Notes: generated by a model not told the origin, from the sequence alone. A stretch of DNA of 64,000 bases from Deltaproteobacteria bacterium (GCA_021815305.1 JAKAHC010000002.1:160112-224111); one strand, 5' to 3'. Counted from the stretch's first letter, positions 48,322-57,471 are shown. Program-made: numbers and translations.

Positions 48322-49128
48322 ATGCCGCGCACGGTGGAATTCACCGACACCGAGTTCATGATCGCCCAGGGGGCTCGCCTCATCGAGGACGGGAAAACGA
48401 TCTTCGTCGGCTGGGGGATTCCCCAGGTCGTCGCCATGCTGGCGCAGAAACTGTATGTCCCCAACGTGATCCAGCTGTTCGAGTTCGGGGCGATCGGGCC
48501 GCAGTCGCTCCTGCCGTTCGTGCGGGGAACGATGGGCGGGCCGCAGAACACGTACCGGTCGCTCCAGTGGCTCAACATGAACTGGGCCTTTTCGTACTCC
48601 GCGGCCGGATACATGGACTACGGGATGCTCGGAGCGCTCCAGGTCGACCCGTACGGGAACATCAATTCGACCCACCTCGGGGGAACGTTCGAACGGCCCG
48701 AACGCCGATTCGCCGGCAGCGGGGGAGGAAACCAGGTCGCATCCCACTGCTGGAAGACCATCATCGTCATCAAGCACGAAGGCCGCCGTTTCGTCCCCAG
48801 GGTCGATTTTCTCACTTCCCCGGGGTACCTCGACGGCCCCGGAGCCCGGGAGAAGGCGGGGTTGCCGAGGGGGACGGGCCCCCATCGCGTGGTCACATCG
48901 AAAGCCCTCTTCGGGTTCGACGAGGAGAGCCGGAGGATGACCCTCCTGTCGACGCTCCGCGGGGTGACGGTCGAAGAGGTCGTGAAGGACATGGCGTTCC
49001 GTCCCCTCGTCGCCCGGGAAGTCTTTGAGGTCCCTCCGCCCACGCAAGAGGAGCTCCGCGTGCTGCGAGAGGAGATCGACCCCGACCGTTTCATCATCCG
49101 CGGGGAAAAGATGACGGCAACCCCCTGA
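48322..49128 (+). CDS. Family I CoA-transferase, beta subunit (GctB-like)
   Basis: A 268-residue subunit related to glutaconate CoA-transferase subunit B. Glu54 in QLFEFGAIGP falls at the same number as the catalytic glutamate of the Acidaminococcus enzyme, which forms the CoA thioester intermediate. Other family features are WGIPQVVAMLAQ and QVDPYGNINSTHLGG. AAGGAGG precedes the ATG. It ends the acyl-CoA gene block; the next gene has its own promoter. Confidence 0.87.
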   Translation: MPRTVEFTDTEFMIAQGARLIEDGKTIFVGWGIPQVVAMLAQKLYVPNVIQLFEFGAIGPQSLLPFVRGTMGGPQNTYRSLQWLNMNWAFSYSAAGYMDYGMLGALQVDPYGNINSTHLGGTFERPERRFAGSGGGNQVASHCWKTIIVIKHEGRRFVPRVDFLTSPGYLDGPGAREKAGLPRGTGPHRVVTSKALFGFDEESRRMTLLSTLRGVTVEEVVKDMAFRPLVAREVFEVPPPTQEELRVLREEIDPDRFIIRGEKMTATP

Positions 49129-49157
49129 AAGAAAAGGAATCCCGCCTTCCCCCGAAG

Positions 49158-49184
49158 TTGACACCGCCGCACGGGTGCTATAAT
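49158..49184 (+). promoter_or_regulatory. Strong sigma-70 promoter with extended minus 10, upstream of miaB
   Basis: TTGACA (49158-49163) and a perfect TATAAT (49179-49184) are 15 bases apart, and the minus 10 is preceded by TGC, forming an extended minus 10 that can offset the short spacer. Transcription would start near 49191, only two to four bases before the miaB ATG, giving a leaderless or nearly leaderless message. Confidence 0.7.
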
Positions 49185-49193
49185 GGTGTTCCC

Positions 49194-50504
49194 ATGCGGC
49201 GGAACGTGTTCATCAAAACCTTCGGTTGCCAGATGAATGCCGTGGATTCGGCGAGGATGCTCTCGCTGCTTTCGCAGGCGGACTACGGGGCAGCCGCCTC
49301 CCTCGAAGAGGCGGACCTTGTCCTGCTCAACACCTGCTGCATCCGCGAGAAGGCCGACCAGAAGATCTACAGCGAGCTTGGCGTTCTCCGCCGGTGGAAG
49401 CAGCGTCGCGCCGGACGGCTCGTAGGCGTCGGCGGTTGTCTCGCGCAGCAGGCCGGGGATGCCCTGCGCAGAAGGGCACCGCACGTCGACATCGTCTTCG
49501 GGACCCACAACATCTCGAAATTGCCCGAAATGGTCCGTCGCGCGGCGGAGCGGGTACCGTCCCTGGAACTCGCCATGAACGGGGACGTGGGGCACTGGGA
49601 TATTCCGCCGTACCTTCCCGGCGGCGCGACCTCCGCGATGGTCACGATCATGCAAGGGTGCGACAACTTCTGCGCCTACTGCATCGTCCCGCTGGTGCGG
49701 GGACGCGAAGTGAGCCGCTCATCCGGGGACATTCTCGCCGAGGCACGGGCCCTCGCGGAACGGGGGGTGCTGGAGATCGTTCTCCTCGGGCAGAACGTCA
49801 ACTCGTACGGCAACAAGGAAGGGGAGATCCCGTTCCACGATCTGCTGCTGCGGCTCTCCAGGGTGGAAGGAATCCGCCGGATCCGTTTCATCACCTCGCA
49901 TCCCCGGGACCTCGACGAGCGCACGATCGGCCGATTTTCCGAGATCGAAGCCCTCTGTCCGCACGTGCACCTGCCGCTGCAATCCGGGTCGGACAGGATC
50001 CTCTCCTCCATGGGGCGCGGATACACCCTCCGGGAGTACTTCGGGAAAGTCGCCGCCTTGAGGAAGGCCCGGCCCGGGATTGCGTTCTCTTCGGACTTCA
50101 TCGTGGGGTTCCCGGGGGAAACGGAGGACGATTTCCTCCGGACCCTCGAGGCGATGGAAGTGGTCCGCTACGACAGTTCCTTCTCGTTCCGGTTCTCCCC
50201 CCGTCCGGGGACGCATGCCGCGGAAATGTGCGGGCAGGTGGCCCCGGAAATGTCCGGCGAACGCTTGGGACGTCTCCAGGCCCTGCAGGATCGGCACACT
50301 CGCGGGAGACTGTCCGAATTCGTCGGTCGGGAAACCCCCGTGCTGGTGGAAGGGGAGAGCGCGAAAGTGCGCGGGAAGCTCTGCGGGAGGACGCCGTGCC
50401 ACAAGACCGTGAATTTCACGGAAGGGTCGGGGGAGGGCCCGATCCGGAAAGTCCGCGTGACATCCGCACGGGCCCATTCCCTTGCGGGAGAGGAGATCCC
50501 TTAA
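49194..50504 (+). CDS. miaB: tRNA-2-methylthio-N6-isopentenyladenosine methylthiotransferase
   Basis: A 436-residue radical SAM methylthiotransferase that modifies A37 of tRNAs reading UNN codons. The N-terminal UPF0004 domain carries its own cluster cysteines (Cys12 in KTFGCQMN, then NTCC and GGCL); the radical SAM motif is CDNFCAYC; a TRAM domain ends the protein. ATG 49194 gives the conserved start MRRNVFIKTFGCQMN. No ribosome-binding site precedes it, in line with the promoter placed directly upstream. Confidence 0.95.
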   Translation: MRRNVFIKTFGCQMNAVDSARMLSLLSQADYGAAASLEEADLVLLNTCCIREKADQKIYSELGVLRRWKQRRAGRLVGVGGCLAQQAGDALRRRAPHVDIVFGTHNISKLPEMVRRAAERVPSLELAMNGDVGHWDIPPYLPGGATSAMVTIMQGCDNFCAYCIVPLVRGREVSRSSGDILAEARALAERGVLEIVLLGQNVNSYGNKEGEIPFHDLLLRLSRVEGIRRIRFITSHPRDLDERTIGRFSEIEALCPHVHLPLQSGSDRILSSMGRGYTLREYFGKVAALRKARPGIAFSSDFIVGFPGETEDDFLRTLEAMEVVRYDSSFSFRFSPRPGTHAAEMCGQVAPEMSGERLGRLQALQDRHTRGRLSEFVGRETPVLVEGESAKVRGKLCGRTPCHKTVNFTEGSGEGPIRKVRVTSARAHSLAGEEIP

Positions 50505-50505
50505 C

Positions 50506-50994
50506 GTGACCCGAGAGATGCGGGTGGCCGGCGTCACCGTCGATCCCGTAACAAAGTCTCCGATCGTGGTTCTCCGGGACCCGGAAAACCGTTGCGCGCT
50601 CCCCATCTGGATCGGGATCATGGAAGCCAACGCCATCGCGATGGCGCTGGAAGGGGCGGATTCTCCCAGACCGATGACGCACGATCTCCTGAAATCCGTG
50701 CTGGAGGGCACCGGCGCGAAACTTACGGACGTGGAGATCACCGATATCCGGGAGAATACCTATTACGCCGCTCTCCACCTGGAACGGGACGGCGGGCGGA
50801 TCACCGTGGACTCCCGCCCGAGCGACGCGATCGCCCTTGCCCTCCGTTGCGAAGCTCCGATCCGGGTGGCGGAAAGCGTCCTGGCCAAAGCGGTGGTGAT
50901 CGAGACCGCGGACACGGAGGACGGTGAGAAGGACAAGTGGAGCGAGCTCCTCGACAAGATGGATCCGGAACAGTTCAGCAAATACAAAATGTAG
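50506..50994 (+). CDS. BFN-domain (DUF151) protein
   Basis: A 162-residue protein. Residues about 4-130 form the bifunctional nuclease fold: LPIWIGIMEANAIAMALEGA and VDSRPSDAIALALR are the two conserved blocks. Related proteins have nuclease activity in plants and unknown roles in bacteria. The acidic C-terminal tail is variable. miaB-BFN pairing is common in deltaproteobacteria. Start GTG 50506 is two bases after the miaB stop; ATG 50518 is an alternative. Confidence 0.82.
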   Translation: MTREMRVAGVTVDPVTKSPIVVLRDPENRCALPIWIGIMEANAIAMALEGADSPRPMTHDLLKSVLEGTGAKLTDVEITDIRENTYYAALHLERDGGRITVDSRPSDAIALALRCEAPIRVAESVLAKAVVIETADTEDGEKDKWSELLDKMDPEQFSKYKM

Positions 50995-51007
50995 TCCGAC
51001 GGGGCGG

Positions 51008-52864
51008 ATGAAGATTTCCCGCATATTGGTGGTACAGGAGGACAACGGGGGCGACCGTGTGCTCCGCCTGACCCTTCTGGACCACGAGGTCGACTTCGAG
51101 TTTTTCTCTCCGTCGCAGGTCTCCTCGGGAAATATCGACCCATCCGCCTACGCCGCGGTCGTCGCGCCGATCTCGTGCGCCCGTCCCGACCTGATCGCCT
51201 CCCTTTCGGACGGAGGTATCGGCGGGCCCGTGTTCCTCCATCGGGGGGAGCCTCTCCTGCACGAAGTTGCCCGATGGGTCATCTGGGGGGCAACGGACAA
51301 GGATGCCCCGGACGGCCTTCTGACGGACCGCCTTCTCTCCGAGAGCCTCGAATATTACTCGATGGCCTCGATGTACCAGCAGTGCCTGCGGATGATGTCG
51401 ACCCAGGACGAGGAGAAGCTGCTGGTCCAGATCACGGACACGTTCGTCAACGAGCTCGGGGCGGAGAGCTGCGTCATCTGGCTCGCCTCGCAGGACGATC
51501 CCGACGAACTGATGATCGCCTCGGTCCGGGGCGTCATCGGCATCGACCGGGAAGGCTCCCGGTTCTTCCTCTCGCAGTCAGACGTCGCCGAACCGTTCTG
51601 GAAGGGGGAGCCCTTCCTCTCGCCTCCCGGTGGAGCGGGGAAGGAAGACCTGCGCGGGGGGACGTTCCTGTACATGCCGTTGCTGCACCAGGAAAAACCG
51701 ATCGGGCTCGTGAAGCTGGGAGACCGGGGCGACAGGGCTCCCTACGGAGACCGGGAATTCCATCTCGCCCGCATCATCGCCGACTACGCGGCCTCCGCGC
51801 TGAACACGGTGGATCGCCTCGGACGCATGGACAAGGTCTCCCTGCGGGATCCGGAGACGGGCGCCTACTCCGCGGCCTTTCTCGCCGACTATTTCGACAA
51901 GGAGCGGTACAAGGCGAACCGGTTCCGGCGACCCCTCTCCGTGGTGTTTCTCGTCGTGGAAAACTTCTCCTTCCTGATGGAACAGACCCGCGAGAGCATC
52001 GTCGCCGTGGCGCTCGCCGGGATGGTCGACGCCGTGCGGAAGGCCCTCCGGGACTCCGATCTCGTGGCGCGCCAGGAGCCGAACCGTTTCTGCATCGTCC
52101 TCCCGGAGACCGACGGATTCGGCGCGATGCTCGCGGTGCGCAGACTGCGGAAAGCCATACGGGAAAAAAGCCGGATCCAGTTTCTCGGCGCGGATTTTTC
52201 CCTCCAGCCCTTCTTCATGTCCGCAACGTGCCCGCGCGACGGCCGGGACTTTCCGGAGCTTCTCAAGGTCGCGGAGGAAAAGTACGTGCGCCAGCAGAAA
52301 AGCCCCGTGCACCGGATGCGCATGGCCGACCGCGGCTTCTGGGACGCCTTCGATATCCTTCTCGGGCGGCCTGAATATTACGAGATGCTCCGGAAGGGAG
52401 AGGACGTGCCTTACTTCCTGCGCATCCGGCGCGACCTCGGGAGAAACGCCCACTTCAGCATCCCCCGGGAGAGCTACCTGCGGATCCTGGAGTCCATGGC
52501 GCAGGACGTCGTCTCCTCGCCCCGGGAGCGGGGTCTGGTCATCGCCGGAGGGCCTACGCCGGAGATCTACAAGCAGATCTTCCTTTCCTTCGAACGCGCC
52601 ACTCCTCCCCAGCGGAACATTTACATCGTCGGCCAGGCCGGAAACACCCGGTTCGACGCGAAGAATCTGCTGTATGTGTCCGCCGATGACGAACTGCTGA
52701 GGAACAGGGAGTTCGTTCTTCACATGAAGGAGAGCGGATCGTACGGGCTGTTCGGTACGAACCGGGGCGGAGAGGTCGATGGATTCAACACGGCGGACGA
52801 ATGGCTGGTGGAGGCGATGATGGAAAAGGTGCAGGACCTGTATCTCCTCCAGAGAGGATTCTAA
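51008..52864 (+). CDS. Degenerate GGDEF sensor protein with receiver-like and GAF domains
   Basis: A 618-residue cytosolic signalling protein. Residues 1-110 look like a receiver fold without clear phosphorylation residues. Residues about 125-290 form a GAF-type domain (CVIWLASQDDPDELMIASVRG begins it). Residues about 298-430 match a GGDEF domain in length and strands (DPETGAYSAAFLADYFDKER), but the active-site loop reads EPNRF instead of GGDEF, so no cyclase activity is expected. The last 170 residues are of unknown type (VIAGGPTPEIYKQIFLSFER). It probably binds a nucleotide or partner. It is nine bases before the receiver-PATAN gene. Confidence 0.72.
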   Translation: MKISRILVVQEDNGGDRVLRLTLLDHEVDFEFFSPSQVSSGNIDPSAYAAVVAPISCARPDLIASLSDGGIGGPVFLHRGEPLLHEVARWVIWGATDKDAPDGLLTDRLLSESLEYYSMASMYQQCLRMMSTQDEEKLLVQITDTFVNELGAESCVIWLASQDDPDELMIASVRGVIGIDREGSRFFLSQSDVAEPFWKGEPFLSPPGGAGKEDLRGGTFLYMPLLHQEKPIGLVKLGDRGDRAPYGDREFHLARIIADYAASALNTVDRLGRMDKVSLRDPETGAYSAAFLADYFDKERYKANRFRRPLSVVFLVVENFSFLMEQTRESIVAVALAGMVDAVRKALRDSDLVARQEPNRFCIVLPETDGFGAMLAVRRLRKAIREKSRIQFLGADFSLQPFFMSATCPRDGRDFPELLKVAEEKYVRQQKSPVHRMRMADRGFWDAFDILLGRPEYYEMLRKGEDVPYFLRIRRDLGRNAHFSIPRESYLRILESMAQDVVSSPRERGLVIAGGPTPEIYKQIFLSFERATPPQRNIYIVGQAGNTRFDAKNLLYVSADDELLRNREFVLHMKESGSYGLFGTNRGGEVDGFNTADEWLVEAMMEKVQDLYLLQRGF

Positions 52865-52872
52865 AGGAATCC

Positions 52873-54429
52873 ATGCCGGTTGCCGCGGAGACGAAACGCG
52901 TCCTGATCGCCGATCCCGCCGACAAGCCCCGGCAGACGCTGGCGCTGTATCTGCGCGAAAAGGGCCTCGAGGTCATCGAGGCGGCGGACGGCAGCAGGGC
53001 CCTCGCGGAAACCCTTCTGCGGAAGCCGGACGTTCTGCTCCTCGACCTGTCGGTGCCGATCCTGGGGCCCGACCGGCTGCTTCAGATCCTCCGAAGCAAC
53101 CCGAACACCAAATCCTTGCCGGTATTCTTCCTGAGCGACCAGGAACAGAGCGTATCGGGATTCCGGCCCGGCGTGGACGAGTTTCTCCGCAAGCCGTATC
53201 ACGAAGAGGAGGTCCTGCTGCGGATCCAGCGAACCCTCTACCAGGACCCGCTCTCCGAGGCGCTCACGGGGGATTCGGAGATCAGCGGGAGCCTCAGCCA
53301 GATCTTCCTCCCCGACCTTTGGCAGATGCTGTCGATGAACCGGAAGAGCGGAGTCCTGCAGGTGGAGGGAGAGCGCGTCGGCGGGTCGATCCACATCGAA
53401 CGCGGCGAGATCATCTCCGCCGTCACGCAGAACATCGTCGGCGAAAAGGCGCTTTTCCGGCTGATCCCTCTCAAGGAAGGGAAATTCCGTTTTCTCCCCG
53501 GAAAGGTGGGGGTCCGGCGTTCGATCTTCACCCCGAGCCAGCGGCTGATCCTGGAAGGAATGCGGCATGACGACGAGATCCGCAAGATGGCCCGGGAGTT
53601 TCCCGATCCCGGGGACTCGGTGATGCGGGCGAAGGAGGCCAAGGAGATCGCCGGTGCCGGCGGAGCGGTCCGGGAGGTCCTTCTGCTCTCGGAGTTCTGC
53701 ACGCGCGTCGAGGACATCGTCGACAACTGCGAATTCCCCGATCTCGTCGTCTACGAGGCGCTCCTTTCCCTCAAACGTCGGGGCGTTCTGCAGATCGGAC
53801 GGTTCGACGCCAAACCTTCCAAGAGCGAATTCCTCCCCGCGGAGGAAATGGCGCGGCTGAAATCGCGTCTGGAGGAGAAGGGGAGCATGGCCCAGGAAGA
53901 GACGGGACGGATTGCCTTCTTCCTGCCGGAGCCGGGGCTGCTCGAGGGCCTGGTGATGGCCCTGGGGAAATACCGCGACTTCGAGGTGGACGGAGTCTTC
54001 TTTTCCCTCCGCCGGAAGGAAGGACTCCCCGTCGGGAGATTCGGACGTCTGCTGGTGGGGGAGAACTGCTCGGTCCACATGTACGCCTTCCCTTACCTGC
54101 GCTCGCTTTCCCCGCTTTGGTTCTCCCTGGCTCCCTCTCCGATGGGAATCGTGGTATTCCTGAAGGACGAGATGACGGGATCCCTCGAGAACCTCATGGC
54201 CATATCGGACTACACCCGCGGGGCCGGCGCACGGGTGGTGCTCGCCGTGATGGGGAACTCCTTCACGGACTTCGGGCTCGGGGAAAACACGCTGCGGCTG
54301 TTCCGGAACCGGGTGGAACGGCTCGGTTGTACCCTGAAGGTCCGCGGGATGGAGAACGTTACCGCCGAGGAGATCCGCGATTCCCTCGCGGATGTCATCC
54401 GTCTGTACATGGAAGAGCGAACACCGTGA
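52873..54429 (+). CDS. Response regulator with DUF4388 (PATAN) domain and pseudo-GTPase-like C terminus
   Basis: A 518-residue protein in three parts. Residues 6-122 are a receiver with phospho-acceptor Asp58 (VLLLDLSVP) and Lys107. Residues about 136-235 are a DUF4388/PATAN domain (GSLSQIFLPDLWQMLSMNRK, HIERGEIISAV), a protein-protein module common in deltaproteobacteria. Residues about 345-512 follow the strand-helix order of a small Ras/MglA-type GTPase, but the P-loop position reads FFLPEPGLLEGL, without GXXXXGK[ST]; I infer a pseudo-GTPase. No DNA-binding or output enzyme domain is present. It is likely a scaffold in surface or motility signalling. Confidence 0.75.
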   Translation: MPVAAETKRVLIADPADKPRQTLALYLREKGLEVIEAADGSRALAETLLRKPDVLLLDLSVPILGPDRLLQILRSNPNTKSLPVFFLSDQEQSVSGFRPGVDEFLRKPYHEEEVLLRIQRTLYQDPLSEALTGDSEISGSLSQIFLPDLWQMLSMNRKSGVLQVEGERVGGSIHIERGEIISAVTQNIVGEKALFRLIPLKEGKFRFLPGKVGVRRSIFTPSQRLILEGMRHDDEIRKMAREFPDPGDSVMRAKEAKEIAGAGGAVREVLLLSEFCTRVEDIVDNCEFPDLVVYEALLSLKRRGVLQIGRFDAKPSKSEFLPAEEMARLKSRLEEKGSMAQEETGRIAFFLPEPGLLEGLVMALGKYRDFEVDGVFFSLRRKEGLPVGRFGRLLVGENCSVHMYAFPYLRSLSPLWFSLAPSPMGIVVFLKDEMTGSLENLMAISDYTRGAGARVVLAVMGNSFTDFGLGENTLRLFRNRVERLGCTLKVRGMENVTAEEIRDSLADVIRLYMEERTP

Positions 54430-54477
54430 TCGAATGCCGCATGCACGACATCCGAGAGCCAAAGGAGCACCCCCGGC

Positions 54478-55179
54478 ATGCATGAAAAGATCCGCTACAC
54501 CCGGAAAGACCTGAAGAGTCCCGACGAGTTCATCACCACATTCGGCCGCGTTGTCGCGTGGGGAAAGGGAAACCGCCTCCTGGTCCTCGGGAGCGGCCTG
54601 GCCCTTGCGGCGTTGGTGGCGCTGGTGTTGGGGACCCGTGCCTACTTCCAGTGGAAGGAAAACAAGGCGGCCCGGGAATTGTGGCCCTTCCTGAACCAGG
54701 CCGGAGAACTCATGCAGGCTCCCTACAACGCGGACCCCGCAACGGTCGCCGCTCTGGAAAAGACGCTGCAGGCCCGCATCGACGCGTATCCCGACACCCG
54801 GGCGACCGTTTACGCCAGGTACTACATGGGCGGCCTCGCCTTCCTCCGCGGGGATTACGATCTGAGCATAAAGCAGTATCGCGCCGCCCTTGCGGGGGGG
54901 AAAGACCCCGGTGTCATGAAGTATCTCCTCCGGGAGGGGCTCGCACGGTCGCTGGAAGCCAAGGGAGACTACACGGGGGCCGCGGCGGCATACCGCGATG
55001 CCGCGGCCATCGGGGAAGCGGACATGAAAGCGCAGTCCCGGTTGGGCGAGGCGCGGACCCTGGATCTTGCCGGAAAGAAGGCGGAGGCGGTCGCCTTGTA
55101 CAACCAGGTCCTCCGGGAGAGCCCGGAATCCCGGTGGCGGGAGTTGATCCGGATCCGGCTTGCCCAGATGGGGGGATAG
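54478..55179 (+). CDS. Membrane-anchored TPR protein
   Basis: A 233-residue protein with a single transmembrane helix at about 33-55 after a basic cytosolic N terminus, then two or three tetratricopeptide units (YARYYMGGLAFLRGDYDLSIKQYRAAL; quoted in part as FLRGDYDLSIKQYRAAL and EARTLDLAGKKAEAVALYNQ). The layout resembles YfgM-like ancillary proteins of the periplasm, but sequence identity to that family cannot be judged by eye. AAAGGAG precedes ATG 54478. Confidence 0.7.
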   Translation: MHEKIRYTRKDLKSPDEFITTFGRVVAWGKGNRLLVLGSGLALAALVALVLGTRAYFQWKENKAARELWPFLNQAGELMQAPYNADPATVAALEKTLQARIDAYPDTRATVYARYYMGGLAFLRGDYDLSIKQYRAALAGGKDPGVMKYLLREGLARSLEAKGDYTGAAAAYRDAAAIGEADMKAQSRLGEARTLDLAGKKAEAVALYNQVLRESPESRWRELIRIRLAQMGG

Positions 55180-55212
55180 CCTGCCGTCCGCGAACGCGGG
55201 GCAGGGGGCCGT

Positions 55213-57471
55213 ATGAGGCTCGGGATCTGTTTCCTCTGGCATATGCACCAGCCTTATTACAAGGACCCGGAGACCGGCGCCTATATCCTGCCCTGGGTAC
55301 GCCTCCACGCCATCAAGGACTACGTCGCCCTCCCAAGGATCTTCGGCCGCTACCCGGGTGTCCGCCACACGTTCAACCTGGTCCCCTCGCTCCTGATCCA
55401 GGTCCGGGACTATGTGGAAAACGGTGCGGAGGACCTCTTCCTTGCCGTCTCGAAGAAGAACGCCCTCGACCTGACAAGAGAGGAGGAGGAGTTCCTTCTC
55501 CGGAACTTCTTCTCCGCCTTCGCCCCCACCATGATCCTGCCCCAGCCGCGGTACGCGGAGCTGTATCGCGGACACGATGCCGCCCTTCGTGCGGTGGGGA
55601 AAAACGGAATTCCGGGGGGGTACGGAGCGTCGGAATACACGGACCTGGTCACCCTGTTCAACCTCACGTGGTTTCATCCGATCCACCGGGAGGAGGACCC
55701 GGAACTCGAGCGCCTCTGGCGGAAAGGGAGCCGGTTCACCGAACGGGAGAAACAGTACGTGCTCGACCGCCAAATCGATGTCATGGGGCAGATGTTCGAG
55801 GAGTATCGCCTTATGGCCCGCGGGGGCGGAGGGGAATTGTCGTCCTCCCCGATGTATCACCCGATCCTTCCGCTCCTCATCGACAACCGGTCCGCGCTGG
55901 ACGCCCGGCAGGGAGCCTCGCTGCCGCACCTTCCCTTCGCCTATCCCCGGGACGCCAGGAGACAGCTGGAACGCGGGAAAGAGGTGTTCCGAGAACTTTT
56001 CGGCGCCTACCCGACCGGATTGTGGCCTTCCGAAGGATCCATCAGCCCCGCCACGCTGGACCTCGCAGCCTCGTCGGGGTTCCTTTGGGGGGCGACGGAC
56101 GAGATCCTGCTCTCCAAGGCATTCGGGAAGCCGATCGTTCGCGATTCCGACGGGATCCCCGTGGATCCCCGCTGGTTTTACCATCCATACACCGCGAACA
56201 CCCCATCGGGGCCGATCCGGATGTTTTTCCGGGACCACCACCTTTCCGACCTGATCGGCTTCGAATATTCCCGCTGGGACCCGGAGGATGCGGCCAATAA
56301 TTTCATTCATAACATCAAAAAAATTTTCGAGAGATTATCAGGCGATACATCAGGCCCTTCCGATGGGAATTATTTCATACCCGTCATCCTGGACGGGGAG
56401 AACGCATGGGAATATTTCCCCGACTCCGGCGTAAATTTTTTGACATTATTACTTAATAAATTAAGCAAGTTAAAACCAAATATAGAATGCATAACGTTAT
56501 CTGAAGCCCTGACGCGGTCCGACGGCGCGCAGGAACTGCCGCAGATCCCGACAGGTTCCTGGATCGACGGGACGTTTCAAATATGGATCGGACATCCGGA
56601 AGATCATGCCGCATGGGAGATGCTTTCCAGGGCCCGATCCCTTTGGGAAATCCGTGCCGCACCCATCGAACACCTGGGAAAAGAAATTCCGCGGGAGTTG
56701 AAGGAAGCGGAAGAACGCCTCCTGGTCGCAGAGGGGTCGGATTGGTGCTGGTGGTACGGGGACGACCATTTCACGCCGCACGGCCCGGAATTCGACCGCT
56801 TGTTCCGGCATAACGTGAAGGCCGCATATCTGGCGATGGGAATCCAGCCGCCGGATTTGGTGGACATCCCCATCATCCGGCCCGAAAGGGTTTCCTCGGG
56901 AGAAAACACCATACCGGCCCCCAGATCCTATGTTCGTCCGAAGATCGACGGGGTGATCACATCCTATTTCGAGTGGAGCACGGCCTCTGTGTATTACCCC
57001 AACCCGGAATTCGGTGCGATGCACAGGGCGGGACACACCTATCTGTCCTGTTTCTACTTCGGGTTCGACGAAGACAACATCTTCCTCCGGGTAGATCTCG
57101 ACCCGCTGGGGATCGAAAATACCGGCAACATCACCCTGGAGATTCTTTTCCCGGCAAAGGGGCGGAAACTCCATGCGGAACTCGACGTGAAAACCGGAGG
57201 ATGCTCGTCCGTTTTCCAGGAGATCGTGGATTCCGATACGGAAGGCGCGGACGCACGCCCGTATCCGGAAGGGGGGGGGCGTATGGCCTTCCGAAAAGTC
57301 CTGGAGCTCGCCTTGCCGTTGGATGCCATCGGTTGTCGGGGAGAGGAACGTCTGGAATTTTTCCTGACGTTGCAGTCGCCGGGTACGATCGGGGAGCGTT
57401 GGCCGGTATACGGGACATTCTCGGCGGAGTTACCGGGAAAAGATTATGCGGACCGGATGTGGGAAGTCTGA
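55213..57471 (+). CDS. Glycoside hydrolase family 57 protein (alpha-amylase / glucanotransferase type)
   Basis: A 752-residue GH57 enzyme without signal peptide, so cytosolic. The family motif HMHQPYY is at residues 10-16. The nucleophile is Glu274 in WPSEGSIS and the acid/base Asp394 in ILDGENAWE. Residues about 560-750 form a beta-rich C-terminal domain. Such enzymes act on alpha-glucans (glycogen turnover), but the exact activity varies. The region coding for residues about 360-440 (56290-56530) is far more AT-rich than the start of the gene, yet the reading frame and the catalytic Asp are intact. Confidence 0.87.
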   Translation: MRLGICFLWHMHQPYYKDPETGAYILPWVRLHAIKDYVALPRIFGRYPGVRHTFNLVPSLLIQVRDYVENGAEDLFLAVSKKNALDLTREEEEFLLRNFFSAFAPTMILPQPRYAELYRGHDAALRAVGKNGIPGGYGASEYTDLVTLFNLTWFHPIHREEDPELERLWRKGSRFTEREKQYVLDRQIDVMGQMFEEYRLMARGGGGELSSSPMYHPILPLLIDNRSALDARQGASLPHLPFAYPRDARRQLERGKEVFRELFGAYPTGLWPSEGSISPATLDLAASSGFLWGATDEILLSKAFGKPIVRDSDGIPVDPRWFYHPYTANTPSGPIRMFFRDHHLSDLIGFEYSRWDPEDAANNFIHNIKKIFERLSGDTSGPSDGNYFIPVILDGENAWEYFPDSGVNFLTLLLNKLSKLKPNIECITLSEALTRSDGAQELPQIPTGSWIDGTFQIWIGHPEDHAAWEMLSRARSLWEIRAAPIEHLGKEIPRELKEAEERLLVAEGSDWCWWYGDDHFTPHGPEFDRLFRHNVKAAYLAMGIQPPDLVDIPIIRPERVSSGENTIPAPRSYVRPKIDGVITSYFEWSTASVYYPNPEFGAMHRAGHTYLSCFYFGFDEDNIFLRVDLDPLGIENTGNITLEILFPAKGRKLHAELDVKTGGCSSVFQEIVDSDTEGADARPYPEGGGRMAFRKVLELALPLDAIGCRGEERLEFFLTLQSPGTIGERWPVYGTFSAELPGKDYADRMWEV

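Noticed and set aside
52861..56310. Very long open frame on the minus strand opposite the receiver, TPR and GH57 genes
   Set aside because: It is antisense to three genes with clear family motifs; its translation is rich in Arg, Pro and His with no domain, as expected from the complement of GC-rich codons.
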